Assembly (NCBI GenBank): GCA_963855995.1
Contig: OY979723.1
Location: 1,989,001 to 2,053,000 of the forward strand
Source of the DNA: Muricea muricata
Taxonomy: Eukaryota > Cnidaria > Anthozoa > Malacalcyonacea > Plexauridae
Direction of reading: 5' to 3'
DNA length: 64,000 bases
Of this stretch, positions 58,124 through 64,000 are shown one piece after another (within the stretch, counting starts at the first letter, position 1; every line of letters starts with the position of its first letter). The translations under genes were made by a program, and so were the position numbers. Under the pieces are notes generated by a model. The model was not told the origin of the DNA. It ran no database searches and saw nothing but the letters and a program-made list of their open reading frames with translations.

Positions 58124-61100
58124 TTACACGTTCATAAATATCGCAGAAATCACGGAGAAGGTGAGACTGGCAAAAAGAGCACCAAAGTAACCTCGTTTGG
58201 TCGAGCTGTTGCGAGAAGTTTTGGTCGCTCGTGTGAACGGTAAGCGTTTAACTGCATAGAAAGAAAAAAATTGGTTGGCTTTAATTCCGACGCATGATGC
58301 TTATAGTCTCGCACACGCAGCAATATATAAATATATACCTCGTTGCTTTATATATATATAATTTAAAAAAATAGTATTTACTTGTCATTTAAGTGGTTTT
58401 TTATGAACTTTTTTATAAAGTACGATTTTTGGTTGATATTTGCTTTTCATTTCATTACTTTTGGTATACTTTAGCCAGGTAGAAAAGCTTAAAGGTATTC
58501 TTAAAGCTAAGTCGGGAATGTTAGAATGTGCTTGGCTCAGCCAGGCTATGGCTCAGGGCTGCTACCCAAGGTTTGGTACTTACCACTACCCGAATGAATG
58601 TTCTACTGAATCATATTTTAGTAGTACTTTGGTTTACGTTACATCTTCAGGTACTACCGTTCTTTTACATCAACTAAGCACAACGAAGAGCTCATTTACA
58701 AGAGGTGTGAAACATAAAAACGAAATATCGCAATGATACAATAAGAAAAACTTCACACACCCCCAGGCTCCCAATTCAATCCAAGAAGAAGGAGCTATAA
58801 GCACAAAATTTTTGTGGTGCACAACAAGTTTTGATAGTCAACTTGTAACAAATCTGACGACAACTTGCCACACTTTTCGTCAATAAACTGTCGCAAGCAA
58901 AACGAGAGCATCCTGGTATCGATTTGTCTACACACTTGCAGTTCAGTTGTAATATGCACATTTTAGCAACGTGCGTGTTCGAAATTATACGCCCAGTCAC
59001 TGTGCCATCGTAATCAAGTTTCTATGATCCGTTAATAGACCGTTTCTCTTACCTGTTGAGAACGTTTCACTTGAAAATTCAAACGAGGATGTTGAATTTC
59101 CTCTGCACATTTTCGGTGCACCTGGAACAAGAGCAAGACATCTTGGGGTACGTATGTGCGTCTGAGGGGTGACTGGGTAAACGTCGGTGAGGGGTGGGGG
59201 AGGGGAGGCCTGTTACAATATGTTGAAACAACTTGCAACAAGCCTCAGGAAAACACGTTCTGTAATCAACTCGCAACAAATGTGTTGACAACTTGGAACA
59301 GGCTTGTCGTCAACAAGCTTTGGAAAGTCATTCGAACGCATCATGATATCGGCTAGTTGTTGCAAGATGTTTAAGCAATTTGCAACCAAATCCTTCGCTC
59401 ACCTCTTACACGAAGTCTCAACGTTTTATTCCTGCCCATGCCCAGGCGAGTCTCGGGCACACAAGCATAAGTGCCGCTATTGTCCAATCCGACACGATGT
59501 ATCACAAACATCCCGGAGTTCTTTTGCTTTGTCATCAATTTGCCGTTCTTGTACAATGTATAGTTGAGAATACGCAGTGAAGAATTTCTCTCCATTTCAC
59601 ACAGTATTTTCATATCTTGACATTCCCAAATAACCCCATCCAAAGATCCGACATGATAGAATTCTCGTACCCTTGGTTTTCCTGAAGAAAAAGGATCACA
59701 ATATATCGTACTATGTACGCTCTGATCATAGTTAGAAACAATAAAAGATTATTCATCTCTGGGAAGAACTGCTTAGCACTGATGGAGTTATCCAGTATAA
59801 ATAAAGATGGTTTGGTTTAGGTTTCTTCCTATGGTAACATTGGACCAATGCGAGATGATCCTTACTGAACCTCTAGGAAAAACAGTTTGAACTGATGGAA
59901 TTATTCAGCATAAACAAAGTTAGTTTAGTTTAGGTTTCCTCCTGTAGTAACATTGGATTAATAAAAAGTGATCCTTACTGAATCCCTAGGAAAAATAGTT
60001 TAGAACTGACGTAGTTTTCCAGTGTAAACAAAATTAGTTCATTTTAGGTTTCCTTCTGTGGTACTGGATCAATAAAAGATGATCTTTACTGGACCTCTTG
60101 GAAGATCAGTTCCTGATACAGCTAACTAGAGCCCTGTAGAGAAATATTCTACTTAATACAAACATCAAGATGACTGAATGATGTCTTCATTCTGGGCAAA
60201 ACCTTCATTTCTCATTTAAGATTTGGATAAATTTAAAATTGACGAGAGCTGGGAAGAGTTGGCAGCTAGTCAAACACACAATTACAAGCAAGATTAATTT
60301 AAAATTCTTTCAGTATTAAGCAAAAACGTTATACTTACTGTAAACTTTTATTTGTAAACGCTGTGTGACTGTCTTCATATAGTTTGTAGCGTTGCAGTAA
60401 TACTGACCAGAATGACTCATTTTTATGTTTTTAATTTCCAATACATGGCTTGTCACGACAACTTTAACTTTTTCCCGATTAGAATAATACCAACTGACAT
60501 GAGGTGCTGGTAAACCGCGGACATTGCACACAATTTTAATCAAAGTTTCCTCCAAAACTTCGATGTCGGATAATGGCTGGATCGTTGGTGAAACTAAACA
60601 TGCGGGGTTAAAATTTGTTAGAAAATCGAGTCTTCTAGCATAAAATTAGTCCTATTTCAATGATCAGAATGTTCTGTAGTCATTTCACTGTTTTGAAAAT
60701 CTCACTGTTCTCCATGTCGTCCAGTCAAGATCCAGTGATCAGAATGTTCCATTGTTTCTTCATTGTTGTGGAAATCTCACTGTTCTTCATGTCACCCAGT
60801 CATGTCCCAGTAATCAGAATATTTTAAATACGTGCCTCAAAAAGGCAGACGATTGAAATAAGTTATTGTTACAACTTGAATGCCCTAGGCCTGTCACCCA
60901 CTATCGACATAAACATAAGGAACATAACAACTAACACTATTTCTCAATGGTGGTTAATTAATGCTTAAGAAGCGGCTTTTAATTCCCAACGGAAATTTTG
61001 TTTCAATTTTCTTTTTAAAAAATTACAAACGATACCTCCAACTTTTAACAGAACTTTATAATTCTCTTCTGATCCAGGATAATCGACTCGACATCTGTAA

Positions 61101-63106
61101 AATCCGCTATCTTTAACAGTCACTGCAGTCAAGACTACTGCAGACGAATTGTCAAGAGTAATCCGTCCTGTATAACTTTCGTTGGCGACTTTGAACTGCC
61201 CCTTACTGTAATAAGCTAACGTGGGCATGTTGTCTTCCAAGCGAGTGGAATTTTTGCTGTATTTGAGCTTCGCGAGCAGTGAGTTATGGTCAATAAAGCA
61301 GGCGAACTTGAAGTCAGAATTCACCTCAGCAGTTTTGACCTCAAAGTCAGACACCGAAATTGTCGAAACTACAACAAAACAAGAGAGAATTCCGTCCTAT
61401 AGTAACACCGGATCAATAAGAGATGATCCTTATTGGATCTCTAGGAAGAACAGTTTACAACTGGTAGAGCTATCTAGTATAAAGTTAGTTAAGTTTAGGT
61501 TTCTTTCTGTAGTAACACTGGATCAATATGATCCTTAATGGACCTCTAGGAAGAACAGTTTACAACTAATAGAGCCATCCGGTATAAACAAAGTTAGTTT
61601 AGTTTAGGTTTCCTCCTATAGTTACACTACTGGATCAATAAGAGATGATCCTTACTGGACCTCCTGGAAGAACAGTCTAGAACTGATGGGATATCCAGTA
61701 TAAATAAAGTTAGTTTAGTTCAGGTTTCCTCCTGTAGTAACATTGGATCAATAAGAAATTATCCTTACTGAATCTCTACGAAGAACAGTTTAAAACGGAT
61801 AGAACTCTCCAGTATAAAGTAATTTTAAAGCAGGAAAACTTCTACTTTACACGCCCAACGGTAATTAGTCCATCTCTTTCATAACAATCATTACTACAAC
61901 CTAATTAAAACAATTTGGGCGTAATTAGAAAAAAAATGCTTGAATGAACTCTCAAGAGTCATTAATTTTTAATAATGACTCATAAAAGCCAGTATATTTA
62001 TCATCGAAGCTAATGGATTATTTAGAATAACCTTTAGTGTGGCTGACCAAAATACGTGTATTGGCCCTATAAACACGCATGATACATCCGTTTGAATTGC
62101 GGCATTATGACAGATTTAAAAATAGACAAAGACTCCTTTTTAGCCCTGCAACACAACCACTTCATGCTTCCTACAAAATATGTCAATATGAGACGAGTTT
62201 ACTCTTCACAGGCCCTAGTTTAAAATCTGCAAAGTTATTCAATACAAATATAACTAACTTCGGATATTAACACAAAATTGCAAATATGAACAAAGACAGT
62301 TGACAGTAGCGACTTAACATTCTAAATTTCAAGGATTTTAAAACGACAATGTTACTTCAAACAGTCGTTGCTACGTAGAGGACAATGAAACACCTGCTGC
62401 TCGGAGCTGTACTACTGCCTAAAAAATGTATGCAAAATTTTTGACTTCACATGATGTCTGAGACGAAGGGGAGTGAGTTCAGGTGTTGCAAAGCTCACGG
62501 GAACACTTTAAACAAATTAGACTTCTCGCCCAAGCACGGGCGAAAATTAATGATCCCTAATACCGAAAGCTACAAAAAAGGACAAGAAAAACAGCAAACG
62601 CCTAAAGAACGTCTTATCTGATTACACGCATATAGTTATTACTGTGAAATTTTGAATAAAGCTCCCAATCCGGTCGCCACATAATTCCTTTTTGACTATT
62701 TGTAACAAATTATAAGATAAAAAAAGATGCAAATACGCAGACGAGCCAAGGACGTTTGCCGACGAGGGAAGTGTTAAAGGCAATACGTAAACGCTACAAC
62801 GACAAAGAACTCGATTCCATGTCGATCATTTCACTCAAAATCTAATTTGGTGCCTGGCTGAAATATCGACGAGCAACTTTGGTTCGAAACGGCAAAATTC
62901 TGCTTCATTTTTTTTTGGGCAGTGCATCCCTCGTATTTGGCAGCTGTTTAACGTAATTCAGTACCTTTATCACCAAAGATAAATATATTTACAAAACAAA
63001 CAAAACCGCATAACAATAGCAGAAGATACCTACCTGTCTGGTGATCGATGCAGGACACAACTAGTCCAACAATAAGAGAGATTTTCGCCGAAAAAACTCT
63101 TTCCAT
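58124..63106 (-). CDS. Three-Ig-domain secreted or GPI-anchored surface protein (6 exons, 378 aa)
   Basis: Probable cell-surface recognition or adhesion protein. Exons: 63034-63106, 61036-61368, 60339-60593, 59403-59681, 59053-59121, 58124-58251 (TAA). All introns are phase 1, as is typical for shuffled Ig domains. Residues 1-24 form a signal peptide (KISLIVGLVVSC). Ig1 is about 25-135 (FACFIDHN ... DSGFYRCRV); it lacks the usual C-strand Trp. Ig2 is about 136-220 (IVCNVRGLPAPHVSWYY ... SGQYYCNA), a clear I-set. Ig3 is about 221-313 (ILCEME ... SGTYACV). A short Ser/Thr-rich stalk follows. The end is RNSSTKRGYFGALFASLTFS plus a short hydrophobic tail to the stop, which looks like a GPI signal or a tail-less membrane anchor. 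The last exon is the least certain part, but its acceptor and phase fit. No orthologue is recognised. Confidence 0.82.
59755..60120 (-). repeat. ~114-bp tandem repeat family A, three units (Ig gene intron 3)
   Basis: Reverse units: TTTAGGTTTCCTCCTGTAGT, GATCCTTACTGAACCTCTAG and CAGTTTGAACTGATGGAATT. They lie between exons 60339-60593 and 59403-59681. Confidence 0.85.
61385..61815 (-). repeat. ~114-bp tandem repeat family A, about four units (Ig gene intron 1)
   Basis: Reverse units: AATAAGAGATGATCCTTACT, GGACCTCTAGGAAGAACAGT and AAAGTTAGTTTAGTTCAGGT. The array starts within about 20 bp of the acceptor of exon 61036-61368. Confidence 0.9.
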
Positions 63107-63344
63107 TTTGCAAGCGAAAACAGTGCGAAAGGAGCTGGGAGGCGGCGCTTTTTACATGAAAATGCAAGGACTTAATGACCCTTTGCTTAAAACCGAGATA
63201 GCCTTAAATGTCAAATTAATTCCAGTCGTCGGAGTAGGAGCGCAATGTGGGAGACGTTTTGCAATATCTGGGCGAAAGTACCGAGACAATGAAATGGCAT
63301 GCAAAATAATGAAAGGAATGATCGAGAAGAATGATTAATAGAAA

Positions 63345-63830
63345 AAAAAAACGATTTAGAGAAGAATGACTGAATGAAGAATGATTGACATACGATTGAT
63401 TGACAGAAGAACGATTGAAAGACAAATGATTGAGAAAAAAATTATTGAGAGAAGAATGATTGAGAGACAAATGATTGAGAGAAAACTGAATGATTGAAAG
63501 AAGAATTGTTGAGAGAAGAATGACTGATTGAAGAATGATTGGGAGCTCGACAAGAATGATTGAGGGAATGTTTGCGAGAACAATGATTGAGAGAAGAATG
63601 ACTGATTGAACATTGATTGAGGAAAGAATGTTTGAGAGAAGAATGATTGAAAGAAGAATGATTAAGAGAAGAATGATTAAGAGAAGAATGATTGAGAGAA
63701 GAATGATTGACAGAAGCACGATTGAGAGAAGCACGATTGAGAGAAACACGATCGAGAGCAGATTGATTGAGAGAAGAATAGTGAGAGAAGAATGAATGAT
63801 TGAAGAATGAGTGAGAAAGAAGATTGAATT
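63345..63830. repeat. 15-bp minisatellite
   Basis: Tandem GAAGAATGATTGAGA units (most regular at 63610-63760), upstream of the Ig gene. The long hydrophobic (LLSIILL) open frame on the minus strand and the RRMIE frame on the plus strand are by-products of the repeat. Confidence 0.92.
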
Positions 63831-64000
63831 AATGACAAAAGAATGACAAAAGCAAGTTGCTAAGAGGTAGATATGTCAGTTCGGCAGGGAAAAAAATTTC
63901 AAATGATATTTTTTTATTAGTATATGAAATCTCGTTTTCATGTCGAATTAATATCAGTACAATCATAATGGATACATTGTATAGGAATAATATTTACATG

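Noticed and set aside
63216-63749. Very hydrophobic 177-codon minus-strand frame resembling a membrane protein
   Set aside because: Produced by the 15-bp satellite, which reads LLSIILL in one frame and RRMIE in another; no start context or domains.

Overview
The window is eukaryotic, intron-rich and AT-rich. Six protein-coding genes can be rebuilt by joining exons with GT/AG borders and matching phase. The mix fits an early-branching marine animal, most likely an anthozoan cnidarian: an ARIH2-type ubiquitin ligase, an FGD-type RhoGEF, a germ-granule Tudor protein, a C2H2 zinc-finger protein, a GT10 fucosyltransferase and a small Ig-domain surface protein, set among many foldback elements and tandem arrays. 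The species cannot be fixed from sequence alone. No bacterial, organellar or CRISPR features are seen.

Layout. 1-8117 (-): ARIH2-like RBR E3 ligase, truncated by the left edge and lacking its first coding exon. 8118-13244: intergenic, packed with foldback elements, a SINE and a broken RecQ-like helicase fragment. 13245-26201 (-): complete 16-exon FGD-family DH-PH-FYVE-PH protein (793 aa); its intron 10 holds a 1.85 kb palindrome and intron 9 a possible in-frame cassette exon. 29234-42439 (-): complete 16-exon protein (1591 aa) with three extended Tudor domains and a CCCH zinc finger, probably a piRNA-pathway/germ-granule scaffold. 45407-52534 (+): 8-exon, ten-finger C2H2 protein (871 aa) with a His/Gln-rich tail coded by a 21-bp minisatellite; it is head-to-head with the Tudor gene. 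54510-55721 (+): single-exon alpha-1,3-fucosyltransferase. 58124-63106 (-): 6-exon secreted/GPI-like protein with three Ig domains.

Repeats. Several tandem-repeat families (a ~114-bp unit, two different 77-bp units and a 17-bp unit) lie almost entirely inside introns, often filling an intron nearly from splice site to splice site, and recur in different genes in either orientation. Foldback (inverted-repeat) elements dominate the intergenic DNA. A short AACTTGTTGACAAG-like motif family is scattered through the window.

The six genes do not form a pathway. ARIH2 (ubiquitination), FGD (Cdc42/Rac activation at membranes), Tudor (germline small-RNA granules), zinc finger (transcription), fucosyltransferase (Golgi glycosylation) and Ig protein (cell surface) look like ordinary neighbours. 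Exon models come from reading the sequence only; no transcript or database search was available.
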